Source of the DNA: Pseudomonas sp. TNT3
GTDB lineage: Bacteria > Pseudomonadota > Gammaproteobacteria > Pseudomonadales > Pseudomonadaceae
Assembly (NCBI RefSeq): GCF_010095445.2
Contig: NZ_WFGV02000043.1
Span: 1-54,115, forward strand
Direction: 5' to 3'
Length of the DNA: 54,115 nucleotides
This document shows positions 8,673 to 17,199 of the stretch, one piece after another. Both the position numbers and the translations under genes were made by a program. Numbering within the stretch: position 1 is the first letter of the stretch; each line of letters begins with the position of its first letter. The notes beneath the pieces were generated by a model. That model ran no database searches. It was given only the letters and a program-made list of their open reading frames with translations, and was not told the origin of the DNA.

Positions 8673-9370
8673 GCTGCTTGCCTCACATAGAATTTGTTGC
8701 AGAGAAACCCTGCGGTCATCCCCGCCAGTCCCGCCAGGACCAGCGCCGAGCCCAATTGCCAGTAGCTGAACAGCACCGAGCAGAACAACGAGACCGCCAC
8801 GCAGGCCACCGTCGGCACGTTGCGCACCACGGGTGTGATCAATGCGATGAAGGTCGCCGCGATGGAGAAATCCAGGCCCATATGCTCAAGCCCCGGAATG
8901 CTGCTGCCGAGCACGATGCCGGCCAGCGTGAAGAGGTTCCAGGCGATGTAGAACGTCAGCCCGACACCCAGCGCGTACCAACGATTGAATTGCTGCTTGT
9001 CATACTGGCTGGTCAGGGCGAACAGCTCATCGGTAAGCAAAAAACCCAACCCCACCCGCCAGCGACCCGGCAAAGGCGAGATCACCGAGCGCAGGCTCAT
9101 GCCATAGAGCAAATGTTGCGACGTCAGCAACAACGTGGTCAGCAGAATCGAAAAGATCCCGGCACCGCCCTTGAGCATGCCAATGGCAACCAATTGCGCG
9201 GCGCCGGCAAACACAATGCCGGACAGCGCCTGGCCTTGCAGAGGTGTGAGATTCGCTTCAATCGCCATGGAGCCTGCCAGCAGCCCCCAAGGCGCGGTCG
9301 CCAGGGATAACGGCAGGATCGCCACAGCGCCGCGCAAAAATGCGCTGCGGGGCAGGTGTGAGTTGGACAT
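8669..9370 (-). CDS. azlC: AzlC family permease (branched-chain amino acid export)
   Basis: Large subunit of the two-component exporter, 233 aa, with about seven hydrophobic segments. Family hallmarks include the N-terminal 'FLRGAVAILPLSLATAPWGL' (residues 10-29), 'GQALSGIVFAGAAQLVAI' and 'LLTDELFALTSQYD'. It is first in a two-gene operon with azlD. Some relatives are preceded by an AsnC/Lrp-type regulator; none is visible within the 133-base gap upstream. The divergent neighbour is a DUF2784 membrane protein. Confidence 0.87.
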   Translation of the reverse strand: MSNSHLPRSAFLRGAVAILPLSLATAPWGLLAGSMAIEANLTPLQGQALSGIVFAGAAQLVAIGMLKGGAGIFSILLTTLLLTSQHLLYGMSLRSVISPLPGRWRVGLGFLLTDELFALTSQYDKQQFNRWYALGVGLTFYIAWNLFTLAGIVLGSSIPGLEHMGLDFSIAATFIALITPVVRNVPTVACVAVSLFCSVLFSYWQLGSALVLAGLAGMTAGFLCNKFYVRQAA

Positions 9371-9503
9371 AACGCTCTTGACCGAAAAAAAAGATGTCAG
9401 ACTTTGCCAGCACTCATCGCCGATGGCTTTAAAAATTTGTCATTCGTTGAAGGGTGCACGAATCCCTACGCCCACTGCTCGCCTGACATTTCACGGAGTC
9501 GAC

Positions 9504-9863
9504 ATGCTGTATCGAATCGCTGCCGACGGGCTGGTGCTGTTCCACCTGATGTTCATCCTGTTCGTGCTGTTTGGCGGGCTGCTGGTGCTCAAGTGGCGCC
9601 CCCTGATCTGGTGGCACCTGCCCGCCGCTGCCTGGGGTGTCTCGGTGGAAGTCTTCCACCTGATCTGCCCGCTGACGGAATGGGAAAACCGCATGCGCCT
9701 GGCAGCCGGGCAAACCGGTTACGGTGGCGGCTTCATCGAACATTACGTGTGGCCGGTGATCTACCCCGCCGGCCTCACCCCCGCGATTCAGCTGGGGCTC
9801 GGCGCGGTGGTGCTGGTGATCAACGTTGGGGTCTATTTTCGAGTGTGGCGACGCGCCCATTGA
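9504..9863 (+). CDS. DUF2784 family membrane protein
   Basis: Membrane protein of 119 aa with three to four hydrophobic segments. It begins 'MLYRIAADGLVLFHLMFILF', followed by 'CPLTEWENRMR' and 'FIEHYVWPVIYP', which I recognise as the DUF2784 pattern. Function is unknown in the family. The ATG at 9504 follows 'CACGGAGTCGAC', whose GGAG lies at normal spacing. It is divergent from azlCD and convergent with the diguanylate cyclase. The gap to the latter (9864-9976) contains only a modest GC-rich hairpin (9906-9913 with 9926-9933). Confidence 0.8.
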   Translation: MLYRIAADGLVLFHLMFILFVLFGGLLVLKWRPLIWWHLPAAAWGVSVEVFHLICPLTEWENRMRLAAGQTGYGGGFIEHYVWPVIYPAGLTPAIQLGLGAVVLVINVGVYFRVWRRAH

Positions 9864-9976
9864 ATCAACAGATCATCCGAGGAAGTTGAGCCCTGGCGCT
9901 CCGGCCCCTGGGCAAGAACATTCTCGCCCAGGGCGATGGCTTGACCGTGGGCTGGCAACGACCGCTTCGTCTGACC

Positions 9977-11554
9977 TCAGTTGGCAATGACGCTCATGTT
10001 CCTGCCGCTGGCCTTGGCCACGTACAACGCCTTGTCCGCAGCGCGCACCAGGTCATCGGGTTGATCCTGCGAGGCGGTGTTGTAAGCGCAGACACCGATG
10101 CTGACCGTGACCGTGCCCTCGACCCCTTCACTGTGCTCGATACCGGCCTCCTTGACAGCGTTACGGATTTTTTCCGCGATCAGGAACGCGCCCACATAGT
10201 CGGTACCGGGCAACACCACGGTGAACTCCTCGCCACCGTAGCGGGCAGCCAGGTCACCGGGGCGCTTGATGTTGTCGCGAATGATTGCGCTGATCTTGCG
10301 CAAACAGAGGTCGCCCGCCACATGGCCGTACAGGTCATTGAAGCGCTTGAAGTGGTCGACATCGATCATCAGCAACGCCAGGTGAGTCTGGGTGCGCCGG
10401 GCACGGCCCATCTCGGCCAGGATGAACAGATCGAACTGCCGCCGGTTGGACAATCCGGTCAGGGCATCCTCCAGCGCCAGCAACTCCAGCCCATGGTTGA
10501 CCTCAAGCAGCTTTTCCTGAGCATCCAGCAAGACGCTCTGGATGTGATTCTGCTGCCTCATCAGCCGGATCAGGCGATAGCCCAGGACCCCGAGAAAACT
10601 CAGCAGCAACGCGACAATGCCGGCACTGAGCAGGGATTCGTCGCGCCAGCTGGTGAGGACTTCATCTTTGTCTAGCGCGGTAAAAATGACCAGCGGGTAA
10701 CCCTCGACCCGGCGGAATCCCACCACGCGTTCCACACCGTCAACGATCGACTTGACCCTGGCCGTGCCTGAGTTGCCCTTGGGCAGTAATTGGGTAAACA
10801 GCGGTCCATTGGCAACGCTGGTGCCGATTTCTGCGTCATTGAATGGCCGGCGCACGACGATGGTCGCGTTGTCGGCGATCAGGTTGATGACGCCGTTGCG
10901 GCCCATGTCGATGCTGTCGTAGAGCCCGAGAAAATGATTCAGGTAGATCGTTGCCAGCGCCACGCCGGCAAAGCTGCCGTCCGGATGATTGACGCGGCGC
11001 GACACGGTCATGATCCATTCGCCGCTCGAACGACTCTTGATCGACGGGCCAATGTGCGGCCCCAGGTCGGGATGATCCCGATGAAAAATGAAATATTCAC
11101 GGTCGGCATTATTGGAATTGGGCACCAGGGCGCCGTTGGAATTGGCGATCCACTGCCCCGTCGCGTCGTAGACGAACAAGCCATGCAACTGGCTCAACTC
11201 CGAGCGCTGCACACTGAGCAGCCGTTGCATCCTCGGCAGGCGCGCGGATTCGACACCTTCGTTTTCCAGGCGCTCGACCAGGGTCAACAGCAGCGTGTCC
11301 GCTTGCTTGATCGACGCCTGGGCTTGCCACGCCAGGGTCTGCGCAAGGTTGGACATTGCCACTTCCTTGTCCCGCAGATGGTACTGACGCGAACTCCAGG
11401 CTTCCCAGATGACAATAATCGTCATCGACAGACAGACCGCGACGAGCAGAAAGACCACGGACCGGACCTTGAGCCTGGACACGGGCCGCTCACCGTTCAA
11501 CGGCGTGGCGAGCCTGGCGTTTTCGATGCGTTCGTTAATGGACAGCTGACCCAT
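9977..11554 (-). CDS. Membrane diguanylate cyclase with periplasmic sensor domain
   Basis: Synthesises the second messenger cyclic di-GMP. The 525-residue protein has TM1 at about 31-50, a periplasmic Cache-like region (about 55-300, with 'DREYFIFHR' and 'GEWIMTVSRR'), TM2 at about 309-326 and a C-terminal GGDEF domain. The active-site motif is an intact GGEEF at 440-444. The RxxD inhibitory site is also present (RPGD, 431-434, five residues before it), so an active, product-inhibited enzyme is predicted. The ligand is unknown. A DUF3087 gene lies 16 bases upstream on the same strand, so the two probably share a transcript. Confidence 0.92.
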   Translation of the reverse strand: MGQLSINERIENARLATPLNGERPVSRLKVRSVVFLLVAVCLSMTIIVIWEAWSSRQYHLRDKEVAMSNLAQTLAWQAQASIKQADTLLLTLVERLENEGVESARLPRMQRLLSVQRSELSQLHGLFVYDATGQWIANSNGALVPNSNNADREYFIFHRDHPDLGPHIGPSIKSRSSGEWIMTVSRRVNHPDGSFAGVALATIYLNHFLGLYDSIDMGRNGVINLIADNATIVVRRPFNDAEIGTSVANGPLFTQLLPKGNSGTARVKSIVDGVERVVGFRRVEGYPLVIFTALDKDEVLTSWRDESLLSAGIVALLLSFLGVLGYRLIRLMRQQNHIQSVLLDAQEKLLEVNHGLELLALEDALTGLSNRRQFDLFILAEMGRARRTQTHLALLMIDVDHFKRFNDLYGHVAGDLCLRKISAIIRDNIKRPGDLAARYGGEEFTVVLPGTDYVGAFLIAEKIRNAVKEAGIEHSEGVEGTVTVSIGVCAYNTASQDQPDDLVRAADKALYVAKASGRNMSVIAN

Positions 11555-11570
11555 ATCATTCCCTGATTAC

Positions 11571-12101
11571 TTATGATTTCGGCGTTTGCTTGACGGCGTC
11601 CAGCCAGGCGGGATCCAGTCGCGTCTGGTCGGTATCAATGCCTAGCGCTTCCATTCGCGTTTTGTGCAGGTCAATCTCGCGATGCAACTGACCATGGTCG
11701 CTGGAATTGCCGTCCAGCTCATGCATCTGGCTCAACCCCAGATGGTAGAAGCGTAGCAACTTCATGGCGCGAGGATCGTCGCGCTCCACCGCGGCCGTCA
11801 CCTGGTGCATGACGTTGGTGACGCTCATCAGGCTACGCTTGAGCTGCCAGCCGTATACGGCCGATGCCATCCACGGCTGGTTCCAGAAATAGCCGCGCAT
11901 CAATGCAACCATCAACAGCACTGCCACGAACACGCCGCCAACGTTGAACCGCAGGTTGTCGCCGCCGGGCTCGCCGAACAGCGCCACAGCGGCGGTGGAC
12001 AGCACCATCGCCAGCGCCAGGAACGTCAGGGCAATAATGACCGTGCTGCGCCGCGTCTGTTGTCGATAGGTCTGGGCATTTATCGGCTGAATTTCAAACA
12101 T
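11571..12101 (-). CDS. DUF3087 family membrane protein
   Basis: A 176-residue protein with two adjacent membrane segments (about 20-42 and 50-70) and a long cytoplasmic helical C-terminal part with 'WQLKRSLMSVTNVMHQVTAA' and 'LDPAWLDAVKQ'. I recognise DUF3087, function unknown. The frame extends 41 codons further upstream, but the ATG at 12101 ('MFEIQPINAQTYRQQ') fits the family length and follows AAGGA. Its 16-base distance to the cyclase start suggests co-transcription and perhaps a link to cyclic di-GMP signalling, which is only contextual. Confidence 0.8.
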   Translation of the reverse strand: MFEIQPINAQTYRQQTRRSTVIIALTFLALAMVLSTAAVALFGEPGGDNLRFNVGGVFVAVLLMVALMRGYFWNQPWMASAVYGWQLKRSLMSVTNVMHQVTAAVERDDPRAMKLLRFYHLGLSQMHELDGNSSDHGQLHREIDLHKTRMEALGIDTDQTRLDPAWLDAVKQTPKS

Positions 12102-12329
12102 TGCGGCGGGGTTCCTTGGATCAAGGGAAAGAGACTCGGTGATAAAACTGCGGGGCATTATCGCCTCCCCGGCAGATTTAGCTATGCTGGAGCTCCTTTT
12201 CATCTTTTCATCGTCAAAGGGCAACGTGGCGATACTGCGCAGTTCGTGCCATCTTCTTTAATGGATACACACTATTCGGATGCCATTTGCCGATCCCCGT
12301 GTGAGTGACATCGTTTTAAGGATCATTGA

Positions 12330-13703
12330 ATGACCCAACGCCATGTAATCAATGCCTCTGTCAGCCCAAAAGGCAGCCTGGAAACCCTTTCTCAGCGGGA
12401 AGTACAGCAACTGAGCGAAGCCGGATCCGGCAGCACCTACACCTTGTTTCGCCAATGCGCCCTGGCCATCCTCAATACTGGCGCCCATGTTGATAACGCC
12501 AAGACCATTCTGGAAGCCTACAAGGACTTCGAAATCCGCATTCACCAGCAGGACCGCGGCGTACGCCTCGAACTGCTGAACGCCCCGGCCAACGCCTTCG
12601 TCGACGGCGAAATGATCGCCAGCACCCGGGAAATGCTCTTCAGCGCCCTGCGCGACATCGTCTACACCGAAAACGAACTCGACAGCCAGCGTATCGACCT
12701 GAGCAATTCCCAGGGCATCAGCGATTACGTGTTCCACCTGCTGCGCAACGCCCGCACCTTGCGGCCCGGTATCGAACCGAAAATCGTTGTCTGCTGGGGC
12801 GGCCACTCGATCAACACCGAGGAGTACAAATACACCAAGGAAGTCGGCCATGAACTGGGCCTGCGCAGCCTGGATATCTGCACCGGTTGCGGCCCCGGTG
12901 TGATGAAAGGCCCGATGAAAGGCGCGACCATCGCCCACGCCAAGCAGCGCATTCACGGCGGCCGCTACCTTGGTTTGACCGAGCCCGGCATCATCGCGGC
13001 GGAAGCACCGAACCCGATCGTCAACGAGCTGGTGATTTTGCCGGACATCGAAAAACGCCTGGAAGCGTTCGTGCGCGTCGGCCACGGCATCATCATCTTC
13101 CCGGGCGGTGCCGGTACGGCGGAAGAGTTCCTGTACCTGCTCGGCATCCTGATGCACCCGGACAACGAAGGCCTGCCCTTCCCGGTCATCCTCACCGGAC
13201 CGAAGCATGCCGCGCCTTACCTGGAGCAGCTGGACGCGTTCGTTGGCGCCACCTTGGGTGAAGCGGCGAAAAAGCATTACGAAATCATCATCGATGACCC
13301 GGCCGAAGTGGCCCGCCAGATGACCAAAGGGCTCAAGGAGGTCAAACAGTTCCGCCGCGAGCGCAACGACGCCTTCCATTTCAACTGGCTGCTGAAAATC
13401 GACGAAAGCCTGCAGCGCCCGTTCGATCCGACCCACGAGAACATGGCCAACCTGATACTGCGCCGTGATCTGCCCGCCCATGAACTGGCCGCCAACCTGC
13501 GCCGCGCGTTCTCCGGGATCGTCGCCGGCAACGTCAAGGACAAGGGCATCCGCCTGATCGAAGAACACGGGCCGTATCAGATCCGCGGCGACGCGGCGGT
13601 GATGCAGCCACTGGATAAACTGCTCAAGGCATTCGTCGCCCAGCACCGGATGAAACTGCCCGGCGGCGCTGCATATGTTCCGTGTTATCAAGTGGTTGCG
13701 TAA
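12330..13703 (+). CDS. ppnN: Nucleotide 5'-monophosphate nucleosidase PpnN (LOG family)
   Basis: Cytosolic enzyme hydrolysing the N-glycosidic bond of nucleoside monophosphates to base and ribose 5-phosphate. In E. coli it is stimulated by (p)ppGpp and contributes to purine homeostasis and stress survival. The 457-residue length matches PpnN (YgdH, about 454). The Rossmann-like lysine-decarboxylase-family fold shows 'CTGCGPGVMKGPMKGA' (184-199) and the signature 'PGGAGTAEE' at 258-266. The family's N- and C-terminal extensions are also present. It is monocistronic, with a long leader and a pair of palindromes directly after its stop codon. Confidence 0.93.
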   Translation: MTQRHVINASVSPKGSLETLSQREVQQLSEAGSGSTYTLFRQCALAILNTGAHVDNAKTILEAYKDFEIRIHQQDRGVRLELLNAPANAFVDGEMIASTREMLFSALRDIVYTENELDSQRIDLSNSQGISDYVFHLLRNARTLRPGIEPKIVVCWGGHSINTEEYKYTKEVGHELGLRSLDICTGCGPGVMKGPMKGATIAHAKQRIHGGRYLGLTEPGIIAAEAPNPIVNELVILPDIEKRLEAFVRVGHGIIIFPGGAGTAEEFLYLLGILMHPDNEGLPFPVILTGPKHAAPYLEQLDAFVGATLGEAAKKHYEIIIDDPAEVARQMTKGLKEVKQFRRERNDAFHFNWLLKIDESLQRPFDPTHENMANLILRRDLPAHELAANLRRAFSGIVAGNVKDKGIRLIEEHGPYQIRGDAAVMQPLDKLLKAFVAQHRMKLPGGAAYVPCYQVVA

Positions 13704-13711
13704 ATAACCTA

Positions 13712-13756
13712 AAGTACAATGTGTACTTGCGAGCCGAAGCTTTTGCTTCGGCTCGC
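13712..13756. promoter_or_regulatory. Two adjacent palindromes between ppnN and the Nudix gene
   Basis: The first is AAGTAC-N5-GTACTT (13712-13717 with 13723-13728). The second follows without a gap: a perfect 12-bp stem (13729-13740 with 13745-13756) with a TTTT loop. The second could terminate ppnN, but no T-tract follows. Both lie within about 70 bases upstream of the Nudix start, so they may instead act on that gene. Confidence 0.5.
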
Positions 13757-13782
13757 TGCCTTCTATGGAAAGAGAAATCACG

Positions 13783-14223
13783 ATGCGCCAACGTAATGCT
13801 GCACGACTCCTGGTGATAAACCCGCAGAACGAGGTGCTTCTGTTTCGCTTCCAGCACAAGGGCGATGCCCTGGATGGCCGCGATTATTGGGCCACGCCAG
13901 GCGGCGGGGTCGAGGATGGTGAAAGCTTTGAAGAAACGGCGGTCCGCGAACTGCTGGAGGAAACCGGATTGCAGGTCGACAACGTGGGCACCTGCGTGGC
14001 CGAGCGCAATTTCACGATGATGCTGCCCAACGGCGAGACGGTGTTGTCCGTGGAACACTACTTCGTCGTTCGCGCGGCGGGTGAGCAACTGACCCGTGAT
14101 GGCTGGACCGTGGATGAGGCGCGAGTGATGACCGAGCACAAATGGTGGTCAGTCGGCGAGTTGGAGCAGACCGCTGAAACGGTGTGGCCGGAGCGGTTGA
14201 TCGAGATGATCGAAAACGCGTGA
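13783..14223 (+). CDS. Nudix hydrolase
   Basis: Hydrolase of nucleoside diphosphate derivatives, 146 aa. The complete Nudix box (GX5EX7REUXEEXGU) is visible at residues 41-63, containing 'REL' and 'EETGL'. The domain covers nearly the whole protein, and nothing in it fixes the substrate (8-oxo-dGTP, NDP-sugar or others). An ATG at 13765 is in frame, but the ATG at 13783 starts the conserved domain ('MRQRNAARLLVINPQNEVLL') and has a weak AAAGAGAA ribosome binding site. I therefore prefer the shorter form. A pair of palindromes separates it from ppnN. Confidence 0.87.
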   Translation: MRQRNAARLLVINPQNEVLLFRFQHKGDALDGRDYWATPGGGVEDGESFEETAVRELLEETGLQVDNVGTCVAERNFTMMLPNGETVLSVEHYFVVRAAGEQLTRDGWTVDEARVMTEHKWWSVGELEQTAETVWPERLIEMIENA

Positions 14224-14242
14224 TCCCGCTACGCTCCACTCC

Positions 14243-14332
14243 GTAACGCGCAACGCCGACGTTCGCTGACCGACACAGACGTACTCTGCAACGCGTAACG
14301 CCGACTTAGGGTGACGGACACGGACGCCCTTT
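14243..14332. repeat. Imperfect 45-bp tandem duplication
   Basis: Bases 14243-14287 and 14288-14332 align without gaps, about 33 of 45 positions identical, sharing 'AACGCCGAC' and 'GACAC-GACG' blocks. It lies in the 170-base gap between the convergent Nudix and alpha/beta hydrolase genes. Origin unknown. Confidence 0.5.
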
Positions 14333-14367
14333 GTAGCAGCTGGCGAAGCCTGCGTTCGGCTGCTACA
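14332..14367. repeat. Short hairpin of the 'GTAGCAGCTGGCGAAGCC' repeat type
   Basis: Arms TGTAGCAGC (14332-14340) and GCTGCTACA (14359-14367) flank an 18-base loop. It lies downstream of both convergent genes and could terminate either. Confidence 0.6.
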
Positions 14368-14393
14368 GGGGGCGTGTCTGTAGTGCGATGCGA

Positions 14394-15449
14394 TCACAAC
14401 TTATCCGCATCAATCACTGCCTTGGCAAACGCCTGCGGGTCTTCTTGCGGCAGGTTGTGGCCGACACCCCCGTTGATCAGCCGGAATTCGTACTTGCCCG
14501 TGAACCGCTTGGCGTAATCTTCTGGCGCCGGGTGCGGCGCGCCGTTGGCGTCACCTTCCAGGGTAATGGTCGGCACGCTGATGGACGGCGCTTTGGCGAG
14601 TTTCTGCTCCAGGGCCTCGTACTGGCTTTCACCTTGCACCAGACCCAGGCGCCAGCGGTAGTTGAAGACCGTGATGGCGACATGGTCCGGGTTTTCCAGG
14701 GCCGCAGCGCTGCGGTCGAAGGTGGCGTTATCGAATGACCACTTTGGCGACGCCAACTGCCAGATGAGCTTGGCGAAGTCGTGACGATTTTTTTCGTATC
14801 CCGCCTGACCGCGCTCCGTGGCGAAGTAAAACTGATACCACCACTGCAACTCGGCCTTGGGCGGCAGCGGGTTTTTCCCCGCCGCCTGGTTACCGATCAG
14901 ATAGCCACTGACCGACACCAGCGCCTCTACCCGCTCCGGCCAGAGTGCCGCAACGATGTCTGCCGAGCGCGCACCCCAATCGTAGCCCCCCAGCACCGCC
15001 CGCTTGATCTTGAGCGCGTCCATGAAATCGATCACGTCACTGGCCAGCGCGGCGGGCTGGCCGTTGCGAACGGTCTTGTCCGAGAGGAAATGCGTATCGC
15101 CGTAGCCCCGCGCATAGGGAATCAGCACGCGGTATCCCTTCGCCGCCAGCAAGGGCGCGACCTCGGTGTAGCTATGAATGTCGTAGGGCCAGCCGTGCAG
15201 CAGGATGACGACCGGCCCGTCCGCTGGACCCACTTCCGCGTAAGCCACATTCAGCAAGCCTGCGTCGACATGCTTCAGCGGGCCGAACGGTGTGTACGCA
15301 TGCGTCTTGACTGTCGTCGCCACCGGCTCTGCGCCGGCGGCATTGGCTACTCCGAGCACGCCCAGTTGCATCAGTGCAAACGCTAGCACCGAGGGGCCAA
15401 TCAAGCGGCGGCGTTTTGGGGTTTTCGGACTCAATACGGTCATGTTCAC
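14394..15449 (-). CDS. Exported alpha/beta hydrolase, epoxide hydrolase-like
   Basis: Alpha/beta-hydrolase of 351 aa. Residues 1-40 look like a signal peptide (RRR, hydrophobic core, 'VANAAGA'), so it is predicted to be periplasmic. The oxyanion motif is HGWP (85-88). The nucleophile elbow is 'GGYDWGA' with Asp157 rather than Ser, as in epoxide hydrolases and haloalkane dehalogenases. Acid candidate Asp300 ('LEGD') and His331 ('GVGH') complete the triad. The long cap region contains 'WWYQFYFATERGQ', common in epoxide hydrolase-like proteins. The GTG start follows AGGAGAG at 6 bases. Substrate unknown. Confidence 0.83.
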   Translation of the reverse strand: MNMTVLSPKTPKRRRLIGPSVLAFALMQLGVLGVANAAGAEPVATTVKTHAYTPFGPLKHVDAGLLNVAYAEVGPADGPVVILLHGWPYDIHSYTEVAPLLAAKGYRVLIPYARGYGDTHFLSDKTVRNGQPAALASDVIDFMDALKIKRAVLGGYDWGARSADIVAALWPERVEALVSVSGYLIGNQAAGKNPLPPKAELQWWYQFYFATERGQAGYEKNRHDFAKLIWQLASPKWSFDNATFDRSAAALENPDHVAITVFNYRWRLGLVQGESQYEALEQKLAKAPSISVPTITLEGDANGAPHPAPEDYAKRFTGKYEFRLINGGVGHNLPQEDPQAFAKAVIDADKL

Positions 15450-15499
15450 AGTGATCTCTCCTCAAGTCGGCGGCGTTAGGAATCAGCGTAGTGGAAGGC

Positions 15500-15760
15500 T
15501 CAGCCGCCCTGATTGGCGCATTCGGCGAACTTGCTGTAATCGAGGACTTTTTGTGTGCCGCTGGAATCCAGGTAAGTCATGCGGGCATTCACAATGCCGC
15601 AGCTGCCACCGCTTTCAACGGTCGAGATCACTTTCTTGATATCCAGGTGGGTGCCGTAGGTGTAGGTCTGCGGCGCGCTTTTGACGTCGGCGTGGGCGGA
15701 AAACGCAGCGATGTTCAGAACAGCGAAGACGCCAGCGACGATAACGTTGTTTATGCTCAT
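15500..15760 (-). CDS. DUF2790 family periplasmic protein
   Basis: Small secreted protein of 86 aa with a signal peptide ending at 'FSAHA' (about residue 24). The compact domain contains 'YTYGTHLDIKKVIS', a Cys-containing 'SCGIVNARMTYLDSSG' and the end 'LDYSKFAECANQGG'. This is the Pseudomonas DUF2790 pattern; some members respond to copper in other strains, but no such control is visible here. The ATG at 15760 follows GAGGTC and is preferred to the longer upstream frame. It is divergent from an OmpR-type regulator gene (190 bases between start codons), which makes that regulator a candidate controller. Confidence 0.83.
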   Translation of the reverse strand: MSINNVIVAGVFAVLNIAAFSAHADVKSAPQTYTYGTHLDIKKVISTVESGGSCGIVNARMTYLDSSGTQKVLDYSKFAECANQGG

Positions 15761-15950
15761 GGTGATGACCTCGGGGCTGCAATGGGAAGACGTGGCGAGC
15801 AAGTTGCCTTGTCTCGATGGAACCCATTTAATCGACGCGAGGTATCTGCCATGTGTCGTAAAACCGCGGCTATTGAGGCGTAAGGTGTCAAACCGGGCAT
15901 TCGATACAGCGCGATACAAAACCTGCGACCCATAACAAGAAGGTTGAGCG

Positions 15951-16685
15951 ATGGAACACGTGAACCACATCCTGATCGTCGATGACGATCGAGAAATCCG
16001 CGAGCTGGTCGGTAATTACCTGAAGAAGAATGGGCTGCGCACCACAGTGGTCGCCGATGGCCGGCAAATGCGCAGTTTTCTCGATGCCAACCAGGTGGAC
16101 CTGATCGTGCTGGACATCATGATGCCCGGCGATGACGGCTTGCTGCTGTGCCGCGAACTGCGCTCAGGCAAACACAAGGCCACGCCGATCCTGATGCTCA
16201 CCGCCCGCAACGACGAAACCGACCGCATCCTCGGGCTGGAAATGGGCGCCGATGATTACCTGACCAAACCCTTCTCCGCCCGCGAACTGCTCGCGCGGAT
16301 CAATGCCGTGTTGCGCCGCACGCGGATGCTGCCGCCTAACCTGCTGATCACCGAAAGCGGCCGGCTGCTCGGTTTCGGGCGCTGGCGCCTGGACACCACG
16401 GCCCGTCATCTGCTGGACCAGGACGACACGATGGTGGCGCTCAGTGGCGCCGAGTACCGCTTGCTGCGGGTCTTTCTCGATCATCCGCAGCGGGTGCTCA
16501 GCCGCGATCAACTGCTGAACCTGACGCAAGGCCGTGACGCCGACCTGTTCGACCGCTCCATCGATCTGCTGGTCAGCCGGCTGCGCCAGCGGCTGATGGA
16601 CGACTCCCGCGAACCGACCTACATCAAGACCGTGCGCAGTGAGGGGTATGTGTTCTCGTATCCGGTTGAGATGCTGGGCGCGTAG
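15951..16685 (+). CDS. OmpR/PhoB-type response regulator, no adjacent kinase
   Basis: DNA-binding response regulator of 244 aa. The receiver domain spans about 7-120 with acidic pocket 'VDDD' (10-13), phosphoacceptor Asp55 ('LDIMMPG') and 'TKPF' (105-108). A C-terminal winged helix spans about 140-238, with 'LSRDQLLNLTQGRDADLFDR' and 'YIKTVRSEGYVF'. No histidine kinase is encoded beside it, so it is an orphan here. The start follows 'AGAAGGTTGAGCG'. It is divergent from the DUF2790 gene and upstream of another small secreted protein. Confidence 0.92.
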   Translation: MEHVNHILIVDDDREIRELVGNYLKKNGLRTTVVADGRQMRSFLDANQVDLIVLDIMMPGDDGLLLCRELRSGKHKATPILMLTARNDETDRILGLEMGADDYLTKPFSARELLARINAVLRRTRMLPPNLLITESGRLLGFGRWRLDTTARHLLDQDDTMVALSGAEYRLLRVFLDHPQRVLSRDQLLNLTQGRDADLFDRSIDLLVSRLRQRLMDDSREPTYIKTVRSEGYVFSYPVEMLGA

Positions 16686-16809
16686 ACAGCGCCGTTGCGT
16701 TCCCCCGGATCAACGCGCGTGATAAAGACTATGCGTGCAGGTGTTTTTTCATGCCCTGGCTCCAGCTCTACAGTGGCCACATCTTCTTCCCACGCTCTGG
16801 AGCTACATC

Positions 16810-17034
16810 ATGAAAAGCATTATCGGTCTTGGTTTCGCGCTTTCGATTCTCGGTGCAACGTCCGCCATTGCCGCACCCCATGGGGTGTCGCAAGTCGTTG
16901 CCGCCGCCAAGGTCACCCAACCGGCTACGTTGAACGTCAATACGGTTGGCGTTGATCACAAGGACGCTCAGGCGAGCAAGCTGTATGTCGCCGAGAACCG
17001 TCCTGAGTTTGGGTCGAAGTATCAGCGTTATTGA
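16810..17034 (+). CDS. Small secreted hypothetical protein (74 aa)
   Basis: Begins 'MKSIIGLGFALSILGATSAI' and is cleaved probably after 'AIAA' (about residue 22), leaving a mature protein of about 52 residues without cysteine. It contains 'VNTVGVDHKDAQASKLYVAE' and ends 'FGSKYQRY'. I do not recognise the family. The start is the signal-peptide Met, behind GGAGC. It lies 124 bases after the response regulator gene, so joint regulation is possible. Confidence 0.65.
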   Translation: MKSIIGLGFALSILGATSAIAAPHGVSQVVAAAKVTQPATLNVNTVGVDHKDAQASKLYVAENRPEFGSKYQRY

Positions 17035-17090
17035 TTGCTGGCTTTAAACCCCGGGTGGCTCCCATCTACCCGTAAGCGTGATGCATACCT

Positions 17091-17188
17091 CTGTGGCGAG
17101 GGGATAAATCCCCTCGCCACAGTGCTGTGCTCGCCTCAGCTTTTCTTAAGTGAAGTGCTGTGCTCGCCTGAAGCTTTTATTGAGTGAA
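17091..17188. repeat. Palindrome plus tandem 33/34-bp duplication
   Basis: A perfect palindrome at 17091-17122 (core GGCGAGGGGATAAATCCCC) is followed directly by two near-identical units (17122-17154 and 17155-17188). Each unit starts GTGCTGTGCTCGCCT and ends with 'AGTGAA'. The units lie just downstream of the convergent FAD-binding protein gene. Confidence 0.7.
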
Positions 17189-17199
17189 CAGTATTCGAT

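Noticed and set aside
12258..13859. 533-codon open frame on the minus strand
   Set aside because: Antisense to the clearly conserved ppnN; a GC-rich third-position shadow without a ribosome binding site.
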